DNA from: Candidatus Nitrosocosmicus sp.
GTDB taxonomy: Archaea > Thermoproteota > Nitrososphaeria > Nitrososphaerales > Nitrososphaeraceae
Assembly: GCA_025934495.1 (NCBI GenBank)
Contig: JAICXY010000017.1
Span: 1 to 44,706, forward strand
DNA length: 44,706 nucleotides
Direction of reading: 5' to 3'
In this document: positions 1 through 6,766 of the stretch, in pieces
Layout of the letters: each line of letters opens with the position of its first letter
Numbering within the stretch: position 1 is the first letter of the stretch
Program-made: the position numbers and the translations under genes
The notes under the pieces: model-generated
The model's database searches: none
Told to the model about the DNA's origin: nothing
What the model saw: only the letters and a program-made list of their open reading frames with translations

Positions 1-1
1 T

Positions 2-466
2 GATGAACGCAGTTTATGGCCCCCTAAGGGTAAATTTGTTACCGCAAATATTATAGTAAGGACAGATTATTTGAAAGAAAATCCAGATGTTATAAAAAAG
101 CTTCTTGAAGCAAATGTAGATGAAACCTTATGGATAAATAAAAATAAAGAAAAAGCCTTGAATGAATTTAATGTTGAACTTAAAAAATTAACCGGAAAAA
201 CAATTTCAAATGAGATATTATCAAATGCATTGACAAAATTGGAATTTACATTCGATCCAGTAAAGTTATCATTATTTAAAGATGCCAATGATGCATATGA
301 TCTCGGAATGTTAGGTAAAGTAAAAGAACGACCGGATTTATCAAACATTTATGATCTGACAATATTAGACAAGATTCTTGATGAAAAAGGATTATCTCCT
401 ATTGAAGGCGGACTTGTAAACAAAAACAGTACATCAGGTGATGCTTTGGCAGATATAGTTACATAA
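2..466 (+). CDS. ABC transporter substrate-binding protein, NitT/TauT (SsuA-like) type, C-terminal part
   Basis: The frame is open from the left edge of the window, so the N-terminus lies outside. The visible 154 residues hold the C-terminal lobe of a periplasmic-binding-protein-like subunit for aliphatic sulfonate, taurine, nitrate or a similar anion. Typical family features are the segment WPPKGKFVTANIIVRTDYL, then NPDVIKKLLEA, then a helix WINKNKEKAL, and a closing region with LSLFKDANDAYDLGMLGK. In archaea such proteins are lipid- or membrane-anchored outside the cell and deliver substrate to a permease and ATPase; neither partner is visible here, so they must lie to the left or elsewhere. 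The substrate cannot be told from this part. A TTG at 71 is only an internal codon, because the conserved segment continues upstream of it. Confidence 0.85.
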   Translation, partial: DERSLWPPKGKFVTANIIVRTDYLKENPDVIKKLLEANVDETLWINKNKEKALNEFNVELKKLTGKTISNEILSNALTKLEFTFDPVKLSLFKDANDAYDLGMLGKVKERPDLSNIYDLTILDKILDEKGLSPIEGGLVNKNSTSGDALADIVT

Positions 467-596
467 GGAGTATTAAAAAGCAATTTTTACTGCCTTTTTC
501 ATCAAATTGATTGCTATACCCAACAACTCATAATAATTAAATAGATTTAAGGAATAGGATCTAAAAGTTATTAAATTATTTGATTTCTTTAAAAAT

Positions 597-1049
597 ATGA
601 GTAAAGTACAGCATTATAAAAATCTTAATTCAAATCTTGACAAAATTTATAACATTATAAAAGATACACTCAACCAAGAACATAATTTAAAAATAGTATC
701 AGAATATAAAGGATTTCTCAACGGCGTACCTTTAAGGAGTATAATTGCTATCAACAACTCGCCAAAGGTTATTGTAGGCGCATTAAGAGAAATTCATGTT
801 TCAATAACAGGCGAACCGAATGATTATGCAATAGAGGTAGCATCAGGGTCATGGTTTGGGAGCTTGTTAATTCCAGGTGTAGCAGGATTGGTTATAGGTG
901 GACCCGTAGGTCTTGCTGCAGGTGCTACAGTAGGTGTAATAATGGCATACGAATTTGAGAAAAAAATATGGAAAAAAGTAACTGAAGCTATTAAAAATGA
1001 AAGCGAGCACCACCCAACTTTAGATTCAATAGATCATTATCATCAATAA
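597..1049 (+). CDS. Unrecognised small protein with a glycine-zipper hydrophobic segment
   Basis: I do not recognise a family. The protein has 150 residues. The first half is a soluble alpha/beta-looking region, residues 1-85. It is followed by a glycine-rich hydrophobic stretch, about residues 86-117, with repeated small residues (VAGLVIGGPVGLAAG and ATVGVIMAYEF), which resembles a glycine zipper able to insert in or cross a membrane. A charged, His-rich tail (EKKIWKK, then ESEHHPTLDSIDHYHQ) ends the protein. The gene stands 130 bases downstream of the substrate-binding protein gene and is followed by a T-rich tract, so it may be a single transcription unit. Membrane association is an inference from the hydrophobic segment. 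Confidence 0.7.
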   Translation: MSKVQHYKNLNSNLDKIYNIIKDTLNQEHNLKIVSEYKGFLNGVPLRSIIAINNSPKVIVGALREIHVSITGEPNDYAIEVASGSWFGSLLIPGVAGLVIGGPVGLAAGATVGVIMAYEFEKKIWKKVTEAIKNESEHHPTLDSIDHYHQ

Positions 1050-1054
1050 AAATA

Positions 1055-1072
1055 ATTTTTTTTCTTTTTTTT
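1055..1072 (+). terminator. T-rich tract, probable transcription terminator
   Basis: Starting six bases after the preceding stop codon there is a run of 18 bases that are all T except one C. Archaeal RNA polymerase terminates at oligo-U tracts without needing a hairpin, so this fits termination of the gene ending at 1049. No stem-loop is visible. Confidence 0.45.
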
Positions 1073-1218
1073 ACTTAAATAAATAAACAATATTAATTTT
1101 CAATATTTTAATCCTTATTAACCTACAGGAATTTAAGAATATTTTTAAATGAATAGAGGACTTTTAAATTTGTAAAAAGGATTTTAAATGGCCATTACAT
1201 GATTTACAATATATAATC

Positions 1219-1893
1219 ATGATTAACAATGAGCAGTTAAATGCGCTTGTAAAGAGAGCTAGAGAAGCGACGCCTAAGAGAAAATTTACTCAGTCAGCAG
1301 AATTAACATTGGTATTAAAAGACATTGACGTGAAAAAAGGATTCAGTCTAAACGAAACAGTAGTATTACCAAATCCAACAAAAAAAGGAGCCACATTATG
1401 TGTGCTAGGCGCCGGCGATATGGGAATGAGAGCCAAAAGAGCAGGTGTTGAAACAGTAATGGAACCTGAAACACTTGATAGATTAGGATCTAATAAAAGA
1501 GATGCAAGAAAAATAGTTCGTTCTCATGATTTTTTCCTAGCAGATGCAAGTCTTATGTCATCAGTCGGACGTTCTTTGGGTCAATTCTTAGGACCAAAAG
1601 GCAAAATGCCTACACCTTTACCATATGGAGCTCCAATAGAAAACATTGCCTCTAGGTTGAGATCATCAACAAGAATTCGATCAAAAAATCAATTAAATAT
1701 GTCAACTAAAATAGGCGACGAAACTTTAACCGATGATCAACTAGTAGCAAATGCCAATGCTGTAATATCAGCGATAGAAAAAAAATTGCCACAAGGCGAT
1801 AAAAATCTTAGAAATACAGTAATTAAATTCACAATGGGAAAAGCTATCAAAATGAATAGCTTAAACAAACAATCAAAAAGTGAAAACACATGA
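1219..1893 (+). CDS. rpl1: 50S ribosomal protein L1 (uL1)
   Basis: The product is 224 residues, the normal archaeal L1 length. It binds 23S rRNA at the L1 stalk, which helps release deacylated tRNA; in several archaea L1 also represses its own mRNA. Recognisable landmarks are ARKIVRSHDFFLADASLM (about residues 93-110), the family signature LGPKGKMPTPLP (about 121-132) and the C-terminal NLRNTVIKFTMGKAIKM. The stop codon overlaps the start of the L10 gene by four bases (ATGA), so the two are translationally coupled. The usual partner L11 is not upstream: the preceding gene is unrelated, with a 169-base gap. Confidence 0.96.
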   Translation: MINNEQLNALVKRAREATPKRKFTQSAELTLVLKDIDVKKGFSLNETVVLPNPTKKGATLCVLGAGDMGMRAKRAGVETVMEPETLDRLGSNKRDARKIVRSHDFFLADASLMSSVGRSLGQFLGPKGKMPTPLPYGAPIENIASRLRSSTRIRSKNQLNMSTKIGDETLTDDQLVANANAVISAIEKKLPQGDKNLRNTVIKFTMGKAIKMNSLNKQSKSENT

Positions 1894-2798
1894 GTCAAAC
1901 AACTACTGCTACTGTAAAAAGAGTTAATAGAACTAGTTATCCTAAAAAAAAAATAAAATTATATGAAGATCTTCAAACATTAGCCAAATCATATAATGTA
2001 ATTGCCTTATCTAAAATGACCAAAGTAAGATCAGCACAATTAATGTCAATAAGGAAAAAGTTCAGGAATGAAATTAAGATAATTACAATAAAAAACAAAG
2101 TAGCTCAAAGATCATTTGAAAAAATTTTTAACGATGTAAAAGGATTAGAATTTCTTAACAAAGAGTTAGAAGGCCAATGTGCATTAATGTTTACCAATAT
2201 CAATCCTTTCAAATTAAACCTTACATTTGATAAAAATAAAATATTTTTGGCTGCCAAAGGTGGAGATATCGCACCCAATGACCTTGTCATTCCTGCAGGA
2301 AACACAGGAATTAATCCGGGTCCAGTACTATCTGAATTTAAAGAATCAAAAGTTCCAACAAAAATAGATCAAGGTACAATTTGGGTATCAAAAGATACTG
2401 TGGTTGCAAAAACGGGCGATTCAATATCACAAAAATTGGCTGCACTTTTAAGTAAATTAGACATCAAACCAATAGAAGCTGGAATTGCAGTTAATTATGC
2501 AATTGCAGAAGGATTAGAATTTAAAGAAAAAGATCTAAAGATTATCCTTCAAGACTATATCCAAGAGATAGTTAAATCATATCAAGAGGCATTGACATTA
2601 TCAGTAGAAGCAGTATACTTTAATAAAGAATCTCTACCATTAATATTACTAAAAGCAAAGCAGCAGGCTATATCATTATCAACAGAGTCTGGATATTTAT
2701 CACCTGATACTACTGAATTGGTGATAGCAAAAGCTAATTCGATAGCAGATAATTTATCTCGCCAACTTGAATCAAGAGGCTATAAAGCCAACAACTAA
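1890..2798 (+). CDS. rpl10: 50S ribosomal protein L10 / acidic protein P0 (uL10)
   Basis: The product is 302 residues. It forms the base of the ribosomal stalk, binds 23S rRNA next to L11 and carries dimers of L12 that recruit translation factors. The N-terminal rRNA-binding part contains TKVRSAQLMSIRKKFRNEIK; the insertion domain includes LVIPAGNTGINPGPVLSEFK and TIWVSKDTVVAKTGDSIS, both typical of archaeal P0. The helical C-terminal spine that binds L12 follows, but the protein ends in LSRQLESRGYKANN. It lacks the acidic tail closing with a GLF/ALF-like motif seen in euryarchaeal and eukaryotic P0. It overlaps rpl1 by four bases. The L12 gene lies immediately downstream but on the opposite strand, unlike the common L1-L10-L12 operon. 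Confidence 0.95.
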   Translation: MSQTTTATVKRVNRTSYPKKKIKLYEDLQTLAKSYNVIALSKMTKVRSAQLMSIRKKFRNEIKIITIKNKVAQRSFEKIFNDVKGLEFLNKELEGQCALMFTNINPFKLNLTFDKNKIFLAAKGGDIAPNDLVIPAGNTGINPGPVLSEFKESKVPTKIDQGTIWVSKDTVVAKTGDSISQKLAALLSKLDIKPIEAGIAVNYAIAEGLEFKEKDLKIILQDYIQEIVKSYQEALTLSVEAVYFNKESLPLILLKAKQQAISLSTESGYLSPDTTELVIAKANSIADNLSRQLESRGYKANN

Positions 2799-2946
2799 TT
2801 ATTTTTCTATACATTATAGATTTTAAAAGGATAATTTATATCGTTATTAAAGTATATCGTCTTAATTAATTTTTTACTTTTTTCAAATAATTATAAAACA
2901 ACGAGATGTATAATCTATCAGATAAACAATAAAAAATTGGAAAAAT

Positions 2947-3252
2947 TTAACCGAATAGTGAAGAGAGACCTTCCAAGGCTTCTTCTTCTTTTTTCTCTTC
3001 TTTTTTCTCTTCTTCTTTTTCAGTAGCAGATCCAGCACTTGTTGATGGTGCAGCAGAAGCTATGGGTGCAGAAGCTATGGGTGCAGCTTTTAATGCTTCA
3101 TCAATATTTACTTCGCTCATAGCAGCAACTAGTGATTTAACTCTAATATCATCAGGGGTAACTCCAGTGGCTTTAACCACATTCTTTATATTATCTTCAT
3201 TAATATCTTGCTTTAATTTATGCAATAGTAAAGCAGCATATACGTATTCCAT
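2947..3252 (-). CDS. rpl12: 50S ribosomal protein L12 (archaeal P1/aL12 type)
   Basis: The 101-residue product is the archaeal stalk protein. Residues 1-57 form the helical dimerisation and P0-binding domain ([20 protein letters not shown], then [20 protein letters not shown]). An Ala/Pro/Ser hinge follows, about residues 58-75, then a highly charged EK-rich tail ending in the factor-binding motif LEGLSSLFG. It has the usual length and layout. The gene converges on rpl10 with 148 bases between the stops and is probably co-transcribed with the unknown gene directly upstream, 37 bases away. That arrangement separates it from the L1-L10 transcript whose products it must match in amount. Confidence 0.95.
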   Translation of the reverse strand: MEYVYAALLLHKLKQDINEDNIKNVVKATGVTPDDIRVKSLVAAMSEVNIDEALKAAPIASAPIASAAPSTSAGSATEKEEEKKEEKKEEEALEGLSSLFG

Positions 3253-3289
3253 GATAAATGAAAATTTGCTTTGACCTTAATATAAAACT

Positions 3290-3796
3290 TTATAAAATTC
3301 TAGAACTTCGCGCTACTGCATATACATGTTCTTTCAGTTCAGGGGATATAAGAGAATTCATTTTTTTAATTATAACATTCCTTGCTTCTATTTTTTCATC
3401 TTGGGATGATGAATTAAAAAAATTACTAAAAATATCGGAAAAACCTTCTTTTATCCATCCGTCTAAAACAAAATAACGATTCTCATTGATAGGAAAAATT
3501 TTATCATACTTTGCATCAATTAAATCATTATACACATTAGTATCAACTCTATCCAATATTAAAAATACACAATTGTTTGGGTCAGGATTATTAAGTGCTT
3601 CTACGGGTTTTCCTTGGGCTCGTCCTAATTTTGTTCGTTCAATCAATCCTACAGGTCTAAAAAAAGTTCCTTTAACAACATATTTTTTGTTATCGTTTTC
3701 AGCCATAATTCTCCCAATAATTATAAAATTTGAAATTTCGTCACGTTTTACTACAAAAACAAAAGTACCTGGACGAATTTTAGACATTCCAAACAT
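3290..3796 (-). CDS. Conserved-looking protein of unknown function, upstream of rpl12
   Basis: I do not recognise a named family. The product is 168 residues as drawn; a second Met at residue 4 (position 3787) is an equally good start because MSKIRPGTFVFVVKRDE reads like a natural N-terminus. The first 60 residues look like a small beta-barrel (FVFVVKRDEISNFIIIGRIM, then KKYVVKGTFFRPVGLIERTK). The middle contains NCVFLILDRVDTNVYNDLID, and the C-terminus is helical with a basic end (YAVARSSRIL). No membrane segment or cysteine cluster is seen except single Cys residues. It is transcribed in the same direction as rpl12 with a 37-base gap, suggesting one operon and perhaps a link to translation; that link is inference from position only. 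Confidence 0.75.
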   Translation of the reverse strand: MFGMSKIRPGTFVFVVKRDEISNFIIIGRIMAENDNKKYVVKGTFFRPVGLIERTKLGRAQGKPVEALNNPDPNNCVFLILDRVDTNVYNDLIDAKYDKIFPINENRYFVLDGWIKEGFSDIFSNFFNSSSQDEKIEARNVIIKKMNSLISPELKEHVYAVARSSRIL

Positions 3797-3917
3797 AATA
3801 AGAAAACAAAAGCCATAATAATATATTATTTACTAAAATTGAAAATGATATTTAATAGTTTTTTATAAAAGTTGTATTTTTTATAATTTTTTAATTACAT
3901 TTATTAATGCAGATAAT

Positions 3918-4412
3918 ATGTATAAAAATGAGTCAAACTTGCAAAGATTTGATGAACTTGATATGAAAATATTATCCGAATTAACTAAAGATGCAAGTAT
4001 TTCAATCCCTCAGTTAAGTAAGAAATTAAACATAAATTCATCTGTTTTATATAGTAGGATAAAAAGATTAACTAAAAGAGAGCTTATTAAAAAATTTACA
4101 GTCATTATAAATGAGTCACAACTGGGAATTAATATAAAAGCTACTGTGGGTATCAATAGAGATCCTAAATTAAAAGAACCCATTCATTTCGAATTGTTGA
4201 AAATTCCAGAGGTTAGATCCCTCATAGAAGTTACGGGTCGTTTTGACATCATATTAACTATATATGCAAGAACTTTAGAAGAATTACATAATGTAGTCAT
4301 AGAAAGAATAGGTAAAATCGAAGGTATTCAAACTACTGAAACTTTTGTGGAAATGCAAAGAACCGATAAAGAACCCAGTTATATTCTTCAAACTAATTTA
4401 AATTCCTATTAG
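3918..4412 (+). CDS. Lrp/AsnC-family transcriptional regulator
   Basis: The 164-residue product has the standard two-domain build. An N-terminal helix-turn-helix (about residues 12-60) begins LDMKILSELTKDASISIPQL and includes the recognition region NSSVLYSRIKRLTKRELI. It is followed by a RAM/AsnC ligand-binding and oligomerisation domain (about residues 75-150) with EVRSLIEVTGRFDIILTIYA and a glycine-containing turn. Such proteins bind DNA as dimers to octamers and respond to amino acids or act as global regulators. It is divergent from the gene at 3290-3796 with 121 bases between starts, so the shared region could hold its operator. The effector cannot be read from the sequence. Confidence 0.92.
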   Translation: MYKNESNLQRFDELDMKILSELTKDASISIPQLSKKLNINSSVLYSRIKRLTKRELIKKFTVIINESQLGINIKATVGINRDPKLKEPIHFELLKIPEVRSLIEVTGRFDIILTIYARTLEELHNVVIERIGKIEGIQTTETFVEMQRTDKEPSYILQTNLNSY

Positions 4413-4503
4413 TTTTTTGGTTATCTCTAACAATTCTCACTATTCACAAAAAAAATTAGAAATGTTAAAATAATAATAAAAACCTTAAAAAAACAGAAAT
4501 AAT

Positions 4504-4692
4504 TTGTTATCATCCATTCCAAATCTAGTTCAAAGAAGAATAATAGAAATATTTCAAACTTTAAAATTAGCAAAAAAAACAGATAAAGATGACTATTTTA
4601 CCCATCTTAGATTAGTATTATTAGCAATAGGAGCCATTGGTGGAATAGGTTTTGTTTTTAAATTGATAGGCGATATAGTTTTAAATAGATAA
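4504..4692 (+). CDS. secE: Protein translocase subunit SecE (Sec61 gamma)
   Basis: The 62-residue product has the small SecE layout: an amphipathic N-terminal helix lying on the membrane (RRIIEIFQTLKLAKKTDKDD, about residues 11-30) and a single transmembrane helix (LVLLAIGAIGGIGFVFKLIG, about residues 38-57). SecE clamps the SecY channel. The start is TTG at 4504; no in-frame ATG lies near it and the length fits the family. In many archaea secE precedes the Spt5/NusG and L11 genes; here neither follows, and an unknown 85-codon gene comes next after 86 bases. Confidence 0.87.
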   Translation: MLSSIPNLVQRRIIEIFQTLKLAKKTDKDDYFTHLRLVLLAIGAIGGIGFVFKLIGDIVLNR

Positions 4693-4778
4693 ACATCCGG
4701 GCATAAATTTAAAGTCATAAATCAGTTAGAGGTAAAAGGTTTTTTCGATTATTGATTTGATAAAAGATAACTATTGTA

Positions 4779-5036
4779 TTGTCCAAATATATAGAAATGG
4801 AAAATAATCCAATTGAAGTTGATAAAGAAAATAAAATCAAGATAAAACCCGAATTGATGATAGAAGAAAAATTATATCCATTTATCCATGAAAATTTAGT
4901 TTTTTTGTTTTTCAAAGATGAAAATGAACTAATACACTGTTATGAAATTTCAAATAAAGAGGTCAAGGATAACATTTTAAAACATCCGGATAAAATAATA
5001 GAAATATTAGAAAAGGAAAACAATAATTTAACGTAG
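4779..5036 (+). CDS. Unrecognised small acidic protein between secE and alba
   Basis: I do not recognise this gene. It encodes at most 85 residues starting at a TTG at 4779; an ATG at 4797 gives 79 residues beginning MENNPIEVDKENKIKIK and is the more natural start. The product is rich in Glu, Lys, Asn and Ile, with no cysteine pair, membrane helix or known motif. Its core (LYPFIHENLVFLFF) suggests a small folded domain, and the end (ILKHPDKIIEILEKENNN) is a charged helix. It is 86 bases after secE and 55 bases before alba, all in the same direction, so it may belong to a housekeeping operon. Confidence 0.6.
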   Translation: MSKYIEMENNPIEVDKENKIKIKPELMIEEKLYPFIHENLVFLFFKDENELIHCYEISNKEVKDNILKHPDKIIEILEKENNNLT

Positions 5037-5060
5037 TAAAAAAATACAAAAATTGAAATA

Positions 5061-5069
5061 TTATTATAT
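5061..5069 (+). promoter_or_regulatory. Possible TATA box of alba
   Basis: The AT-only stretch TTATTATAT is centred about 26 bases before the alba ATG at 5092. In archaea a TATA box at that distance from a start codon implies an almost leaderless transcript. The whole region is AT-rich, so chance matches are common and the call is weak. Confidence 0.3.
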
Positions 5070-5091
5070 CCTAAATTATGCATAATATTTA

Positions 5092-5400
5092 ATGTCGAAT
5101 GGTAAATACGAAACAGGGAATAGAAAAGGCAATGAGATTTTTATTGGCAAAAAACCTCTCATGACATATGTAACTGCTACACTGGTGCAATTAGCTAACG
5201 AACCAACAGTTATTATTAAAGCAAGAGGAAAAAGCATTACGCGGGCTGTAGATGTAGCACAAATTATAGTAAAAAGAATGGACTCTCTAGGATATCGAAT
5301 TGAAAGTGTAAGACTAGGATCCGACCTTTTAAGCAGTACAGAAGGAGACAAGCCTAGGAATGTATCGACAATTGACGTATCCATTTCCAGAGCAAAATGA
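5092..5400 (+). CDS. alba: DNA/RNA-binding protein Alba
   Basis: The 102-residue product is an Alba chromatin protein, which coats DNA and RNA as dimers. The hallmark FIGKKPLMTYVTATLVQL (about residues 20-37) contains the lysine pair used for nucleic-acid contact and, in Sulfolobus, controlled by acetylation. It is followed by VIIKARGKSITRAVDVAQII (about residues 44-63) and the C-terminal strand region RIESVRLGSDLL with a basic hairpin before VSTIDVSISRAK. Length and order match the family. The ATG at 5092 is preceded by an AT-rich box at promoter distance, so it may have its own promoter. Confidence 0.95.
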   Translation: MSNGKYETGNRKGNEIFIGKKPLMTYVTATLVQLANEPTVIIKARGKSITRAVDVAQIIVKRMDSLGYRIESVRLGSDLLSSTEGDKPRNVSTIDVSISRAK

Positions 5401-5476
5401 TAAAAAAATATTTTATTATGGATATCATATTAAAAACTAATATTTAATATATCAGTTACAGATTTTATTTACAAAC

Positions 5477-6085
5477 ATGTATTTTGATCCAGGTTTTTTA
5501 ATTTATAAATATATAAAACAAAATTTATTTTTAATAGCAATATCAATTTTACTAATTCAAATTATTTCCATAAGCAATAATCATGTGGTTTTAGGATTGT
5601 TCTTTTTTGATGATCAGAATAAACCAATAATGCTAACCTATGAAAATAATGATTTAAAATTTAAAATTAATTATCCTAATAGTTGGGAAAGATCATCTGG
5701 AATAAATAATGAGACTACATTTATTGCACCCAAAGAATCAGATTCTCCCAGCAGTCCTGCCGGTCTTGTAGTTAAAGTAATGTCCCTTAAATCAAAAAAT
5801 GTTTCAGTTGGATCAATTACTAATGCATTAATATCTCAATTAAAAAAGGAGCATAAAGATTTTAAATTGGAATCATCCTCACAATTCACAATTGACAATA
5901 AGCAGGGTAAACAGATTGTATTTACTGCTACGGATAATAATCTTCAAAATCGAAAAGCTTTACAATTAATAACTACGAATAACAACAATATTTTCATAAT
6001 TACCTATAAGGCTTCAATAGATAAGTATTCAAAATATGAAAATACGATAAAAGATATGATATCTTCTTTTAAATTTTTGCCCTAG
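5477..6085 (+). CDS. Exported or membrane-anchored PsbP-like protein
   Basis: The 202-residue product begins with a short cytoplasmic basic part and a hydrophobic helix (about residues 15-43, IKQNLFLIAISILLIQIISI) that acts as signal anchor or signal peptide. The outside domain has the PsbP/MOG1-type beginning MLTYENNDLKFKINYPNSWE followed by alternating strands and a C-terminal helix (YENTIKDMISSFKF). Proteins with this fold are frequent among secreted proteins of ammonia-oxidising archaea, where their role is not known; the plant PsbP function should not be transferred. It stands alone in the plus direction, 76 bases after alba, and is followed by a perfect inverted repeat that could end transcription. 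Confidence 0.7.
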   Translation: MYFDPGFLIYKYIKQNLFLIAISILLIQIISISNNHVVLGLFFFDDQNKPIMLTYENNDLKFKINYPNSWERSSGINNETTFIAPKESDSPSSPAGLVVKVMSLKSKNVSVGSITNALISQLKKEHKDFKLESSSQFTIDNKQGKQIVFTATDNNLQNRKALQLITTNNNNIFIITYKASIDKYSKYENTIKDMISSFKFLP

Positions 6086-6098
6086 TAATTATTTAAAT

Positions 6099-6134
6099 TG
6101 CTTGATAGGACAATTTTATTCATCCTATCAAGCA
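6099..6134. terminator. Perfect 12-bp inverted repeat after the PsbP-like gene
   Basis: The arms TGCTTGATAGGA (6099-6110) and TCCTATCAAGCA (6123-6134) are exact reverse complements around a 12-base loop. The repeat begins 13 bases after the stop codon at 6085. It could fold into a terminator or mRNA-stabilising hairpin, or be a palindromic protein site. There is no strong U-run after it, which weakens a simple terminator reading. Confidence 0.5.
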
Positions 6135-6766
6135 TGTTCCCCTTCGGTTTGGTCGATGTATCTTTATATAAATAATCATCATATTTAAACCTATAAGTTT
6201 CATAGTGGCTCTGTAATATCATAATCTTGACAGATAATTTTAACCGAAATTTTTTGGTTTTGAAGAGTATTATAAAAATAATTAGTTTTCTTACCTTGAA
6301 CCCAACATATGCTAATTGAATTATGGCCTATCTCCAGTTTTTACTACAGGCATGTACTTTTCTTTTAATGCATGGGAAATAATATCCAAACCTTTGATTT
6401 ACATCTTTTTCGTCACAGTTTCTCTAAATGGTATCCAGTCAAACAATATTGTTAATATGTTATCACATATAGTATAAAGTATAATTTCAAATTAAATCTT
6501 ATTATTATAATTAGATTAATTAAATGATAAATTTTATCTTTATATCCCTATTATTGTAAAAATTCGTTAGACAATTTTAAACAAAAATTTTAAGATTCAA
6601 TTCTTTTTCAATCATATTCCTTCAGATCATCATACGATAGAGTCGCGTTTATTTTGATTCAATAAACAATATATTGCTAAGGAAATAATGGTAGTCGTTA
6701 ATTTATCTGCCTCTTTACACGATATTTTTTCCTCGTATTCTTTATGGACCTTCCATAGAGAATAAA
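6135..6766. other. Gene-free AT-rich stretch
   Basis: I see no supported gene here. A short minus-strand segment around 6330-6470 reads as a plausible but broken protein fragment (for example ALKEKYMPVVKTGDRP), which I cannot assign. GGCTCTGTAAT at 6207 resembles the tip of the IS6-like terminal repeat used elsewhere in the window but has no partner nearby. Confidence 0.4.
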
